A DNA stretch of 16,119 nucleotides from CAAGNP01 sp045595965. GTDB taxonomy: Bacteria; Bacteroidota; Bacteroidia; Bacteroidales; UBA932. Shown one piece after another: positions 1 through 8,290 of the stretch (its first letter is position 1; the number at the start of each line of letters is the position of its first letter). The stretch is from the NCBI GenBank assembly GCA_045595965.1, contig JAZOBN010000009.1, forward strand, positions 1 to 16,119, written 5' to 3'. The position numbers and the translations under genes are program-made. Under the pieces are notes generated by a model. That model saw only the letters and a list, made by a program, of their open reading frames with translations. It was not told the DNA's origin and searched no databases.

Positions 1-802
1 CAACGGTGCACCTTGTGTACGTTATGCTGAAACAGTTCTTAACTGGATCGAGGCTAAAGCTGAGCTTGCTGACAAATTCGGTGGTGCTGCTGTTACCAAT
101 GCTGACCTTGACAGATCTATCAACGCTATCCGCAACAGGCCTCTTGCTCCTGAAGCAGTAGCTAAAGGTGTTAAGAAAACTGCTCCTCTTGATGTAAACA
201 ACCTGCCTAACGACCCAGCTCGTACTGCAGCTCCTGAAGTTAACACTCACGCTGGTGTTGTTAACAGCCCTCTTATCTGGGAGATCCGTCGTGAGCGTCG
301 TATGGAATTCTTCATGGAACACGTACGTGCAAAAGATATCCGTCGTTGGGGTAAACTTGAGCTTATGAGCGGTGCAAACAACCCTGATATTATGCTTGGT
401 GCTTGGATCAATCTTGAAGAAGCTAAACTACAATGGCGTCCTTATGTAAGAAGTATGGCTGATAAGGATCTTCTTCAAGTTCAGGCCCTTGATGGTACAG
501 TTATCAAATTCAAGACCGACATCAATGGTGACGGTACATATCCTGAGTATGAAAAAGATGGTGAAGGTAAATTGGTTCAGGTTCCTGCTACTTACGGTGA
601 TGGTTCAATCATGGTGAACAAAGAGATCCTTGATGACAACGCTCCTGAAATGCAAGGTTTCTTGATCCCTCGTAACATCAAAGACAGAGGTGTTGCTAAC
701 TTCGGTGAACACCAATATCTTGAGCCTATCTGTACAGATGTACTACAAGAATATAAAGATAATGGTTACACCATTGCTCAAAACCCTGGTTGGCCAGAAT
801 AA
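1..802 (+). CDS. SusD/RagB family outer-membrane lipoprotein, C-terminal part
   Basis: The reading frame is open from base 2 and gives 266 residues before TAA; the N-terminus, including the lipoprotein signal, lies outside the window. SusD-like proteins sit on the cell surface as lids over SusC-type TonB-dependent channels and bind glycans or other nutrients. Seen here are family hallmarks: RYAETVLNWIEAKAEL (helical region), INAIRNR, LIWEIRRERRMEF, then KDIRRWGKLELM, and the typical C-terminal ending YLEPICTDVLQE...TIAQNPGWPE. The ATG at 302 is internal, because homologous sequence continues upstream of it. The expected SusC partner would lie upstream, outside the window. Codons are strongly biased to GCT, GGT, CGT and AAC, as in the ribosomal genes to the right, which suggests very high expression. 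The substrate cannot be told from this fragment. Confidence 0.93.
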   Translation, partial: NGAPCVRYAETVLNWIEAKAELADKFGGAAVTNADLDRSINAIRNRPLAPEAVAKGVKKTAPLDVNNLPNDPARTAAPEVNTHAGVVNSPLIWEIRRERRMEFFMEHVRAKDIRRWGKLELMSGANNPDIMLGAWINLEEAKLQWRPYVRSMADKDLLQVQALDGTVIKFKTDINGDGTYPEYEKDGEGKLVQVPATYGDGSIMVNKEILDDNAPEMQGFLIPRNIKDRGVANFGEHQYLEPICTDVLQEYKDNGYTIAQNPGWPE

Positions 803-824
803 TCGGTCATAACCAAATAACTCA

Positions 825-854
825 AACGCCCTTCAGAAATGGAGGGCGTTTTTT
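825..854 (+). terminator. Rho-independent terminator after susD-like gene
   Basis: AACGCCCT (825-832) pairs perfectly with AGGGCGTT (843-850); a T-G and a C-G pair extend the stem inward over the loop AGAAAT. Six T residues (849-854) close it. It lies 23 bases after the SusD stop. The T-run favours plus-strand termination; the minus-strand reading, after lpxK, lacks a good T-tract. Confidence 0.9.
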
Positions 855-867
855 ATATTCTCTAAAG

Positions 868-1854
868 TTAAAGGATTGAAACTTTTATCTCAATATAAAA
901 CAGTCTCTCTTTTAACTCGTTTGAGAGAGAGGGGTGATATCTCAATCGTTGAGCATCCTTTTCTGTAGTAATTACCACTGCTGTGGGATGCTGAAGTGAA
1001 CTGTCTATAATCTTTTTTATATCTCCATCTGTGAAATCTCTATGGTCAGAGAAGCTGAAGACCTTATCAATAGTGTATTGTCCAGCAAAATGGTCTATAA
1101 AGAGTCTGTTGTTTGCAATTCCTGAAAATAGAATTGCTTTTGGGGAATAGAGATACCTCTTATCACACTCCTGTGGGAAGAGAGGATGAAGGTCACAATA
1201 CTCAATCTTCGAAAAATAGAGATCCTGATACTCTTTCAACTTTAGAGAATTTCTCCAATAAGAGATATCGGGAGACTCTTCGTACCAAGGAGTTTTTGTA
1301 ACAATTACAATGTCGGCAGCAGATATCCTTTGTGGCAAATCCCTCAACCTTCCAATAGGGAGAAGGTAATCCTTGAAAATAGGGCGGTTATAATCCACCA
1401 GGAGAATTGACCTGTAAGGGGTGATTGTTCTGTGCTGAAAAGCGTCGTCAAGGATGTAGATTGTAGGCCTTTCACCCTCCGGCAATGAAGAGAGGTTCTC
1501 TATTGCCCTCTTTCTTGATGAATCTACCGCTACAGTAATCTGAGGAAATTTTCTTTTGATTTGCAGAGGTTCGTCTCCCACATCACGATAGTCATCATCC
1601 ACATCTACAACTCTGAATCCGTGGGTTCTCCTCCCATACCCTCTTGAGATGAGGGCTACTCTATGATTCTGCATCAACTCCCTTATCAGCAATTCAGCAT
1701 GGGGAGTTTTCCCGGTACCCCCGACGGTAATATTACCTACTGAAATTATGGGTGTATCGTATCTGTATGATTTTATTTTGCCTGAATCATACAGATAGTG
1801 TCTCAATTTGAGTGTGAGATAATATGGGAAAAGGAGAATTTTATCAAACATCAT
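868..1854 (-). CDS. lpxK: Tetraacyldisaccharide 4'-kinase (lipid A biosynthesis)
   Basis: LpxK phosphorylates the 4' position of the lipid A disaccharide precursor at the cytoplasmic face of the inner membrane, using ATP. With the start at 1854 the protein is 328 residues, the family's usual size. The P-loop SVGNITVGGTGKTP is at about residues 38-51, followed by ISRGYGRR, and DDAFQHR at about 136-142, a signature of LpxK. The hydrophobic N-terminus (FDKILLFPYYLTLKL) fits membrane association. The frame stays open up to an ATG at 1911, but that start lies upstream of a TAnnTTTG box at 1893-1900, so the ATG at 1854 or the next one at 1851 is more likely. The gene is divergent from dus and convergent with the SusD gene. 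Confidence 0.94.
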   Translation of the reverse strand: MMFDKILLFPYYLTLKLRHYLYDSGKIKSYRYDTPIISVGNITVGGTGKTPHAELLIRELMQNHRVALISRGYGRRTHGFRVVDVDDDYRDVGDEPLQIKRKFPQITVAVDSSRKRAIENLSSLPEGERPTIYILDDAFQHRTITPYRSILLVDYNRPIFKDYLLPIGRLRDLPQRISAADIVIVTKTPWYEESPDISYWRNSLKLKEYQDLYFSKIEYCDLHPLFPQECDKRYLYSPKAILFSGIANNRLFIDHFAGQYTIDKVFSFSDHRDFTDGDIKKIIDSSLQHPTAVVITTEKDAQRLRYHPSLSNELKERLFYIEIKVSIL

Positions 1855-1884
1855 CACAAAGTTAGAGTTTTCTATAATTATTTC

Positions 1885-1892
1885 TACTTTTG
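1885..1892 (+). promoter_or_regulatory. Predicted -7 box of dus promoter
   Basis: TACTTTTG matches TAnnTTTG and lies 24 bases before the dus ATG at 1917, so RNA would begin near 1898 with a leader of about 20 bases. No clear -33 box is visible. It directly touches the oppositely oriented lpxK box at 1893-1900. Confidence 0.55.
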
Positions 1893-1900
1893 CAAAGATA
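1893..1900 (-). promoter_or_regulatory. Predicted -7 box of lpxK promoter
   Basis: Read on the minus strand this is TATCTTTG, a full match to the Bacteroidota -7 consensus TAnnTTTG. It would start lpxK RNA near 1887, about 33 bases before the ATG at 1854. No convincing TTG/TTTG -33 box is found at the usual 17-23 bp spacing. It abuts the dus -7 box. Confidence 0.6.
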
Positions 1901-1916
1901 AATTTCTCCATTTAAG

Positions 1917-2900
1917 ATGAATATAGGCAATATTTCGTTCAGAGAGAAACCACTCTTCCTCGCCCCTATGGAGGATGTGACCGACGCATCGTTCAGATAT
2001 GTCTGCAAAATGTTTGGTGCAGATATGCTCTATACCGAATTTGTCTCCTCTGACGGACTGATCAGGGATGCTGCAGGCACATTGAAGAAACTCGAAATCT
2101 TTGACTACGAAAGGCCTATAGGAATACAGATATACGGACATATTCCAGAGGCAATGGTTGATGCTGCAATCCGGACAGAGATGGCACAACCCGACATCAT
2201 CGATATAAATTTCGGATGCCCCGTAAACAAAATTGCCAAAAGGGGAGCCGGATCCGGGATGATGAGGGAACCAGACAAACTTGTGGAGATAACCAAAAGG
2301 GTTGTGGAGGCTGTAAAGGTCCCGGTTACAGTAAAAACAAGGCTCGGTTGGGATGAGAACTCCAAGGTTATTGTCGAACTTGCCGAGAGGTTGCAGGATG
2401 TGGGTATAGCCGCTTTGACCATACACGGGAGGACAAGGTGCCAATTATATAAAGGTGAGGCTGACTGGACCCTTATCGGTGAGGTGAAAAATAACCCCAG
2501 AATGAAGATTCCGATTATTGGGAACGGAGATATTACAACCCCTGAACAGGCTGCACAAGCATTTGAAAGGTATGGAGTCGATGCAATAATGATCGGAAGG
2601 GCTACATACGGTCACCCCTGGATCTTCAAGGAGATCAGACATTATCTTGATACCGGCGAATTGCTCCCCCCTATGAGTGTCAACGAGAGGGTAGATCTGG
2701 CCAAACGCCATTTTCTGAAATCTGTGGAGGTAAAAGGGGAAAAAGTAGGTGTTCTGGAGATGAGGAGACACCTCTCCTGCTACTTCAAGGGGCTTATCAA
2801 CTTCAAAGAGACAAGATTGAAACTGGTTACTGAAAATGATCCTCAACAGGTTCTCAATCTATTGGACTATGTAAAAGAGACCTGGGGAGAAAAAGAATAA
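1917..2900 (+). CDS. dus: tRNA-dihydrouridine synthase (DusB/NifR3-like)
   Basis: Dus enzymes are FMN-dependent and reduce uridines in the tRNA D-loop using NADPH. The 327-residue protein starts its barrel with LAPMEDVTDASFR (15-27), has catalytic Cys101 in INFGCPVNKIAKRGAGSGMM, TIHGRTR (168-174), and the FMN-phosphate motifs GNGDI (202-206) and IGRATYGHPW (226-235). These place it in the DusB-like group; its exact tRNA position cannot be told from sequence. Length is normal. The start follows a good -7 box at 1885-1892. The DUF456 gene follows after 13 bases and is probably co-transcribed. lpxK runs in the opposite direction from the same promoter region. Confidence 0.94.
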   Translation: MNIGNISFREKPLFLAPMEDVTDASFRYVCKMFGADMLYTEFVSSDGLIRDAAGTLKKLEIFDYERPIGIQIYGHIPEAMVDAAIRTEMAQPDIIDINFGCPVNKIAKRGAGSGMMREPDKLVEITKRVVEAVKVPVTVKTRLGWDENSKVIVELAERLQDVGIAALTIHGRTRCQLYKGEADWTLIGEVKNNPRMKIPIIGNGDITTPEQAAQAFERYGVDAIMIGRATYGHPWIFKEIRHYLDTGELLPPMSVNERVDLAKRHFLKSVEVKGEKVGVLEMRRHLSCYFKGLINFKETRLKLVTENDPQQVLNLLDYVKETWGEKE

Positions 2901-2913
2901 ATCTGATATTGTT

Positions 2914-3405
2914 ATGATGGAAATTATGTTGGAGATATTTGCCGCTCTGCTCGGCATTATCGGAATTCTCGGTTCTATACTTCCTGTCCTTCCAGGCCCC
3001 CCTATCAGTTATGTCGGGATGTTGCTTCTATATGTGTGGGGGACAAATACTGATGACATCCTCACCCCAAGACTCATGCTCATCTGGCTGGTAATCACCA
3101 TTGCAGTTGTCGTCATTGACTATATCGTACCATCCTATTTTACAAAGGTCACAGGGGGTTCAAAATCGGCCTCACGTGCATCTATGGTAGGGATGATTAT
3201 TGGCATCATCTTCTTCCCTCCGGCAGGGATGATTATCGGAGCTTTCCTTGGAGCTCTTATTGCAGAGATGTTTATAGAAGGAAAAGAGCTCAAGCACTCC
3301 TTAAAGGCAGCACTCGGCTCTTTTCTCGGTTTTCTTGTAGGAACCGGATTCAAACTCATCTCATCCGGCGTCATGCTCTACTACATCATTGTCGCAGCAA
3401 TCTGA
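2914..3405 (+). CDS. DUF456 domain membrane protein
   Basis: This is a 163-residue, almost entirely hydrophobic protein of the DUF456 family, whose function is not established. Visible features are an N-terminal segment LLGIIGILGSILPVLPGPPISYVGMLL with the typical PVLPGPP motif, a second helix around LIWLVITIAVVVIDYIVP, then glycine-rich helices (MVGMIIGIIFFPPAGMIIGAFLGALIAE) and a final GFLVGTGFKLISSGVMLYYIIV. I expect about four to six inner-membrane spans. Two ATGs, at 2914 and 2917, are equally possible. It sits 13 bases behind dus in a likely two-gene operon. Its stop is separated by one base from the stop of the convergent DPP5-like gene. Confidence 0.85.
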   Translation: MMEIMLEIFAALLGIIGILGSILPVLPGPPISYVGMLLLYVWGTNTDDILTPRLMLIWLVITIAVVVIDYIVPSYFTKVTGGSKSASRASMVGMIIGIIFFPPAGMIIGAFLGALIAEMFIEGKELKHSLKAALGSFLGFLVGTGFKLISSGVMLYYIIVAAI

Positions 3406-3406
3406 T

Positions 3407-5458
3407 CTATTTACACCATTGGTCCAGCCAATCAAAGAACACCGCATTCCAGTGGATTGAGTTTTGTGGCTTGAGGATCCAGTGATTTTCATCGGGGAAC
3501 AGCAACATTTTTGAAGGGACACCCATCATTTGTGCTGCATTGAATGCTGCCATGCCTTGTTCTACAGGGACTCTATAATCAAGCTCTCCGTGAGTAACCA
3601 AGATAGGGGTATTCCAATTCTTGATCAGTTTGTGTGCAGAATTTGCATAGTGTCTCTTTGCCACCGGGTTGTTGTCCCATGGTGCTCCACCATTGTCCCA
3701 GGTAGGGAACCACATCTCCTCGGTCATCATGTACATCTGCTCCTGATTGAAAATACCTGCGTGCGAGACAAATGCAGAGAAGGTATTTTTGTGGATACCG
3801 GCAAGGTAATAGATTGAGTATCCGCCATAACTTGCACCCGCCGCTGCCACCTTTCCTACATAGGGCTCTTTTTTAAGGTTCTCAACTGCCGACAAATAAT
3901 CTTTCATATTCTGTCCACAATAGTCTCCTGAGATCTGATCACACCATTCCTGACCAAAGGCTGTAGTTCCACGACGGTTCGGAAGGATTACGATATACCC
4001 TTTGGATGCCATAAGTTTATAGTTCCAGCGGGTTGACCAGCTTTGGCTGATTGTCCCTTGTGGGCCACCTGTACAGAACAAAATTGCGGGATAGACTTTG
4101 GCAGGATCAAACTCTGGGGGGTATACTACCCAAGTGTGCATCTTCTTGTTGTCTGTAGTAGTAATCCACCTCTGTTCGATCTTGATTGGCTTCAGCTGAT
4201 TCAAAACTTCGTCATTCTCGTGAGTCAACTGCTCAAACGAACCATCTGCAATCGAAACAGAAACGATTTCATTGGGTCTGTCAATAGAGTGGTTAGTAGT
4301 GATAAATCTATCCCCAGCCACTTGTACTCCATCAAAGTCATACCACATATCATCTGGGGTAATTCTCCTCACCTCTCCATCAAGGCTTATCTCAAACAAC
4401 CCTTGCAAAGCATTCACAAGAGATGTGAAATAGAGACCGCTTCCATCCTCTTTCCATACAGGAGAAGCTACATTGTATTTATACTCGGTGGTCAGCTCCT
4501 TTTTGGTACGACTTTCAAGATCAATCACAAAGAGTCTCTGTTTGTCTGCCTCAAAACCACCTCTGCGCATACTGATCCAAGCAATGCTCTTCCCATCTGG
4601 AGAGAATAGAGGGTCTGTATCGTAACCAGGCATCCCTTCGGTAAGGTTCTCGCACGATTTTGTCTCAACATTGTAGAGGTATATATCGGTATTTGTTGAG
4701 AATGCATACTCTTTGCCTGTAAGTTTCCTGCACGAGTAGGCGATATATTTTCCATCAGGGCTCCAGCTCAACTGCTCCATTCCGCCGAAAGGGAGGGTGG
4801 GAAGTTCATAAGGGGCACCATCGAGGATATCAACACCCTCGCCAATTTTTGAAAGGGAGAACTCTGCCACGTATGTATGGGGAATAGTCTCCACAAAGCA
4901 ATCCCAGTGACGGTACATAAGGTCATTTATCGTCCTTCCTGTAGATTTTGGAACCTCAGGATATTCATCTGTAGGACGGATTGCAGAGTGGATTCTTGAA
5001 ATATACATCACTTGTGAACAATCTCCAGAGAGTTCAAATCCTTCTATTCCGTTCTCCACATCAGAGACCTTAAGAGGTGTTCCCCCATTAAAGATGTTCC
5101 ATACGTGGATCTGGCCACCCATCAAAAAGGCAATTGTGCTGTCGTCGATCCAGCGGGCGTTGCTGACACTCTTTGGAAGATGGGTCAATTGATGGTTATC
5201 ACTACCATCCACATTCATCAAAAACAGATGTCTCTGACTTTTGTTCATCTCTATGTCGGTATATGCCACGCCATACAACACCTTTTCTCCCGATGGTGAG
5301 ATCCGGGGATCTGAGATTTTACCCAGGCGGTGCATAATCTCGGGTGTATACTGCCCGTCAACAACCTCTATTGAAGTTTTCTCTATTACCTGAACAGGCT
5401 CATTTTTACAACTTGTCATCGCAAGTAATCCTAATAAAAACAATATTCCTTTTTTCAT
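3407..5458 (-). CDS. S9 family lipoprotein peptidase, DPP5-like
   Basis: 683 residues, closely fitting Porphyromonas-type dipeptidyl-peptidase 5 in length and layout. Such enzymes remove dipeptides from the N-termini of oligopeptides in the cell envelope and feed amino-acid catabolism. The N-terminus MKKGILFLLGLLAMTSC is a lipoprotein signal with Cys17 as the lipidation site. A beta-propeller region follows (repeated SPDGKYIAYSC / SPDGKSIAWISM blades), then an alpha/beta hydrolase domain. The catalytic triad is Ser543 (GASYGGYS), Asp627 (HGELDYRVP) and His659 (DENHWILKP). It starts 7 bases after the stop of the larger S9 peptidase gene, so the two are probably one transcript. It is convergent with the DUF456 gene with no room for a separate terminator. 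Substrate preference is inferred from the family. Confidence 0.9.
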   Translation of the reverse strand: MKKGILFLLGLLAMTSCKNEPVQVIEKTSIEVVDGQYTPEIMHRLGKISDPRISPSGEKVLYGVAYTDIEMNKSQRHLFLMNVDGSDNHQLTHLPKSVSNARWIDDSTIAFLMGGQIHVWNIFNGGTPLKVSDVENGIEGFELSGDCSQVMYISRIHSAIRPTDEYPEVPKSTGRTINDLMYRHWDCFVETIPHTYVAEFSLSKIGEGVDILDGAPYELPTLPFGGMEQLSWSPDGKYIAYSCRKLTGKEYAFSTNTDIYLYNVETKSCENLTEGMPGYDTDPLFSPDGKSIAWISMRRGGFEADKQRLFVIDLESRTKKELTTEYKYNVASPVWKEDGSGLYFTSLVNALQGLFEISLDGEVRRITPDDMWYDFDGVQVAGDRFITTNHSIDRPNEIVSVSIADGSFEQLTHENDEVLNQLKPIKIEQRWITTTDNKKMHTWVVYPPEFDPAKVYPAILFCTGGPQGTISQSWSTRWNYKLMASKGYIVILPNRRGTTAFGQEWCDQISGDYCGQNMKDYLSAVENLKKEPYVGKVAAAGASYGGYSIYYLAGIHKNTFSAFVSHAGIFNQEQMYMMTEEMWFPTWDNGGAPWDNNPVAKRHYANSAHKLIKNWNTPILVTHGELDYRVPVEQGMAAFNAAQMMGVPSKMLLFPDENHWILKPQNSIHWNAVFFDWLDQWCK

Positions 5459-5465
5459 ATTCTCG

Positions 5466-8273
5466 TTATTTTACTTTCATCCAATCTGGTTCTGGTCCCC
5501 CTTTCAGGAAGTGGTCGAAGAACTCAGCAAGTTTTTCACTCAAATCTTTGCAGTTATGCCTCTCTCTGAGGTTGTGGTCTTCACCCTTGTACTGGAGCAT
5601 CCAAGCCTGTTTGCCACATCTGCGAAGTGAGGCAAAGAACTCAATACCCTGATACCATGGAACTGCTGTATCCTTATCGTTGTGCATAATCAGGACAGGG
5701 GTTTTGACATTAGGGACGAAGAACAGAGGAGAGTTTTCATAATAAAGTTCAAAACCATCCCAAAGATTTTGTCCAATGCGGCTTTGTCCCCTTTCGTACT
5801 GCATCTGGCGTGTAACGCCTGAGCCCCAGCGGATTCCACCGTATGCACTTGTCATATTTGAAACTGGAGCCCCTGCCCCTGCCGCTTTGAAACGGTCTGT
5901 CTGGGTAATCATATATGCCACCTGGTAACCGCCCCAGCTCTGCCCTTGAATTGCCATATTTTCACCATCAATCCAAGGATACTCGCACAACATATCCACA
6001 GCAGGCATAATTGAACGCATCGCCGACTGTCCCGGATGCCCTGTTGTGTAGTAGATATCTGGATCAAACACTATATATCCGTTGCTGACAAAATATGGGA
6101 TGTTCACAATCGAACGGCTTGGAGCAGGTGAACGGTAATTATATAGTTCATCAGAGTCCTTTTCGTAGAAATAGATGATCACAGGATACTTCTTGTTCGG
6201 GTCAAAATTCTCCGGTTTGAATAGGAGACCCTCCGCCTTGATTGAGTCGGCAGTCATCCACGAAACCATCTCCACTGTACCCCAATTGTACTCTTGCTGT
6301 TGTGGATTGGTGTTGGAAACAACACTCTCTGTACGGAAGTTGTCACTTGTATAGAATACATTTGTAGAGTTCTCAAAATTCCCTTTTGTATAAACATACA
6401 CAGGTTTTTTTGGTGACAACAACGAAACACCCGACATTGTGCATGAGTATGGGCCCTGGGCGAGTTTTGTAAGTTGGGCTTTTTTCCTGGTAATATCTTT
6501 CATATAGAAGCCATGCTCCCTGCTCACTCTGTTGAATGCAGAGAGATATAGAGGCTGATCTGCTTTCAAAGGGCCTGAAGCATTGCCGAATCTGGTCTTC
6601 TTGGCTTTTGGATCGTGTACCGGACGGATAATCTTAAATGTATTTTCTGTAGCCTTTCCTACCCCTTCGGTAATCATATATGGGGCAACTTCCCCTTTTG
6701 GATCAAATCTCCACAGGTCATATCTGTCACCTATGTAGAAATACTCCTCTGTCTCCACCCATTGGGGTGCAGAATATGGTCTTGGCAGACCCGGTGTGTC
6801 GGTGTCTTCATTCCAGAAAGCCACTCCAAGATCTTTGGTGAGGTTTCTGTGTTCACCTGTTGCCATATTATACAAGTACCAATCTTTGGTCAATGAACCA
6901 TACAAAGTATAATAGGTCCCTTTGGGTGATGCAAGGAGTGTAGATGATGTAGCATCCTTTTTCAAAAGCTCTTTTTCCCCTGTTCTGAGGTTCACTTTAT
7001 AGATATCACTATGAGGATTGGTCTCCCATTGCCTCAAGATTCTGTAAGGTTTGTCTGAAGAGGTAAGGAGATAGTCACCCTGCAATTCATCGGGGATATT
7101 CACATTGGGAACCTCTTCAGTTTCGATCTGAACCACATGTGAAGGGTTAGCAAAATAGTATGCTGTCAGATACGATTTGTTCTCAAACTCACTCTTGCGG
7201 ACAGCCTCAACAGTAGGAAGATAGTCGGCATTCCACCTCCAGATATCAAGTTTTACCCTTTCAAACTCTGCAATAGTGGTATCCTGCTCCTGAGGAATAG
7301 GTTTGATGCCGAACCACAATACTCCACCATTGGCACTATGGGAGTTCTCTTTGGGGGCAAATTTCAAGACTCTCTTTGGACCTATCATCCAGCCATCCTT
7401 GATCCCATCCATCTCCTTTGTGATAAGCTTCTCGCATTTTTTTGCAGCTATATCATATAGATAGATGTCTGAATACTTCAAACCCTCCTTCGTGGTGTCG
7501 GTTTGTCCATAGAAAGCAATTCTTGGGGCAGACTCGTCAAATACAGGAAGTTCCAGCTTGATCTTCTTGTCCCCGGAAATTACTGTATCTGTTGTGTTGG
7601 TTTTCAAGTCTCTGATGACCAAAGCTCTCGTATTGACAGAGTCCTTTTTCCCAGGTTTGGTGATGTATGCAAGATATTTACCATCATTGTCAAATGAATA
7701 CTTCTCGACAATCCCAATGGTATCGATAGTGCTCTTATTCACATTCATGAGATAAAGGGGGGTACCGCTGCTCTTGTCCTGTTTCCCTTTTTTATCTTTT
7801 GATGGTTCCGGAGTGGTCTGAAAAGCGACATATTCTCCAAGCTCATCGGGATATTTTACAGATTGCAATCTCGGGTAGAGACTCTTCTCTCCACTCTTGA
7901 GGTTCAGAATCACCAAAGTGTCTTTAGGCATATCATCCCCTTTTTCCTTCTTGATTTTGGCCTCTCGGGTCTGCTCATAAAGAGGGGCAACCCTGTAAAG
8001 GAGGGTCTTGTTGTCCTGACTCAACACTGCACTTTTTCCCCTTGGAATTTCGGTTTGTCCTTTACTCTTAAGATCATAAAGATAGAGGGTGCCATCCCCT
8101 TGTTGTTTATTGACCGAATAGAGGATGTATTGACCATTGTATGGTACAGAAACGCCCGAAAGTGACTCCCATGAATCATACACGGAGTGGTCGATGGGTT
8201 TTTTCTCTTGGGCTGACGCATTTGCCGCTACCAGCATGGCAAAAGCGAAAATGAAAATGGCTTTTGTTCTCAA
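5466..8273 (-). CDS. Exported S9 family (prolyl-oligopeptidase-like) peptidase, TTG start
   Basis: With a TTG start at 8273 the product is 935 residues. It begins with a clear Sec signal (MRTKAIFIFAFAMLVAANA, cleavage near NASA-QE), so it is exported. A long N-terminal part with WD-like propeller strands (YDLKSKGQ, LYDIAAKKCE) precedes a C-terminal alpha/beta hydrolase with Ser779 (GQSWGGYQ), Asp868 (HNDKDTAVPW) and His900 (GEDHNLRE) as the likely triad. The frame is open back to an ATG at 8348, but that would overlap the kinase gene by 58 bases, put hydrophilic residues before the signal, and start upstream of a TAnnTTTG box at 8301-8308. No ATG lies between that box and the signal. The exact S9 subfamily and substrate are not resolved; with the adjoining DPP5-like gene it suggests peptide scavenging. 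Confidence 0.87.
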   Translation of the reverse strand: MRTKAIFIFAFAMLVAANASAQEKKPIDHSVYDSWESLSGVSVPYNGQYILYSVNKQQGDGTLYLYDLKSKGQTEIPRGKSAVLSQDNKTLLYRVAPLYEQTREAKIKKEKGDDMPKDTLVILNLKSGEKSLYPRLQSVKYPDELGEYVAFQTTPEPSKDKKGKQDKSSGTPLYLMNVNKSTIDTIGIVEKYSFDNDGKYLAYITKPGKKDSVNTRALVIRDLKTNTTDTVISGDKKIKLELPVFDESAPRIAFYGQTDTTKEGLKYSDIYLYDIAAKKCEKLITKEMDGIKDGWMIGPKRVLKFAPKENSHSANGGVLWFGIKPIPQEQDTTIAEFERVKLDIWRWNADYLPTVEAVRKSEFENKSYLTAYYFANPSHVVQIETEEVPNVNIPDELQGDYLLTSSDKPYRILRQWETNPHSDIYKVNLRTGEKELLKKDATSSTLLASPKGTYYTLYGSLTKDWYLYNMATGEHRNLTKDLGVAFWNEDTDTPGLPRPYSAPQWVETEEYFYIGDRYDLWRFDPKGEVAPYMITEGVGKATENTFKIIRPVHDPKAKKTRFGNASGPLKADQPLYLSAFNRVSREHGFYMKDITRKKAQLTKLAQGPYSCTMSGVSLLSPKKPVYVYTKGNFENSTNVFYTSDNFRTESVVSNTNPQQQEYNWGTVEMVSWMTADSIKAEGLLFKPENFDPNKKYPVIIYFYEKDSDELYNYRSPAPSRSIVNIPYFVSNGYIVFDPDIYYTTGHPGQSAMRSIMPAVDMLCEYPWIDGENMAIQGQSWGGYQVAYMITQTDRFKAAGAGAPVSNMTSAYGGIRWGSGVTRQMQYERGQSRIGQNLWDGFELYYENSPLFFVPNVKTPVLIMHNDKDTAVPWYQGIEFFASLRRCGKQAWMLQYKGEDHNLRERHNCKDLSEKLAEFFDHFLKGGPEPDWMKVK

Positions 8274-8290
8274 AATAGTATCGTTTTTTG

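Noticed and set aside
22..246. 74-residue minus-strand ORF opposite the SusD gene
   Set aside because: The plus-strand frame continues through it with clear SusD homology; the minus ORF mirrors its biased codons.
1852..1911. Longer lpxK start at 1911
   Set aside because: The extra 19 residues are not family-like and the start would lie upstream of the predicted -7 box and overlap the divergent promoter.
1884..2444. 186-residue minus-strand ORF opposite dus
   Set aside because: It is antisense to conserved Dus motifs and overlaps the divergent promoter; no domain is recognisable.
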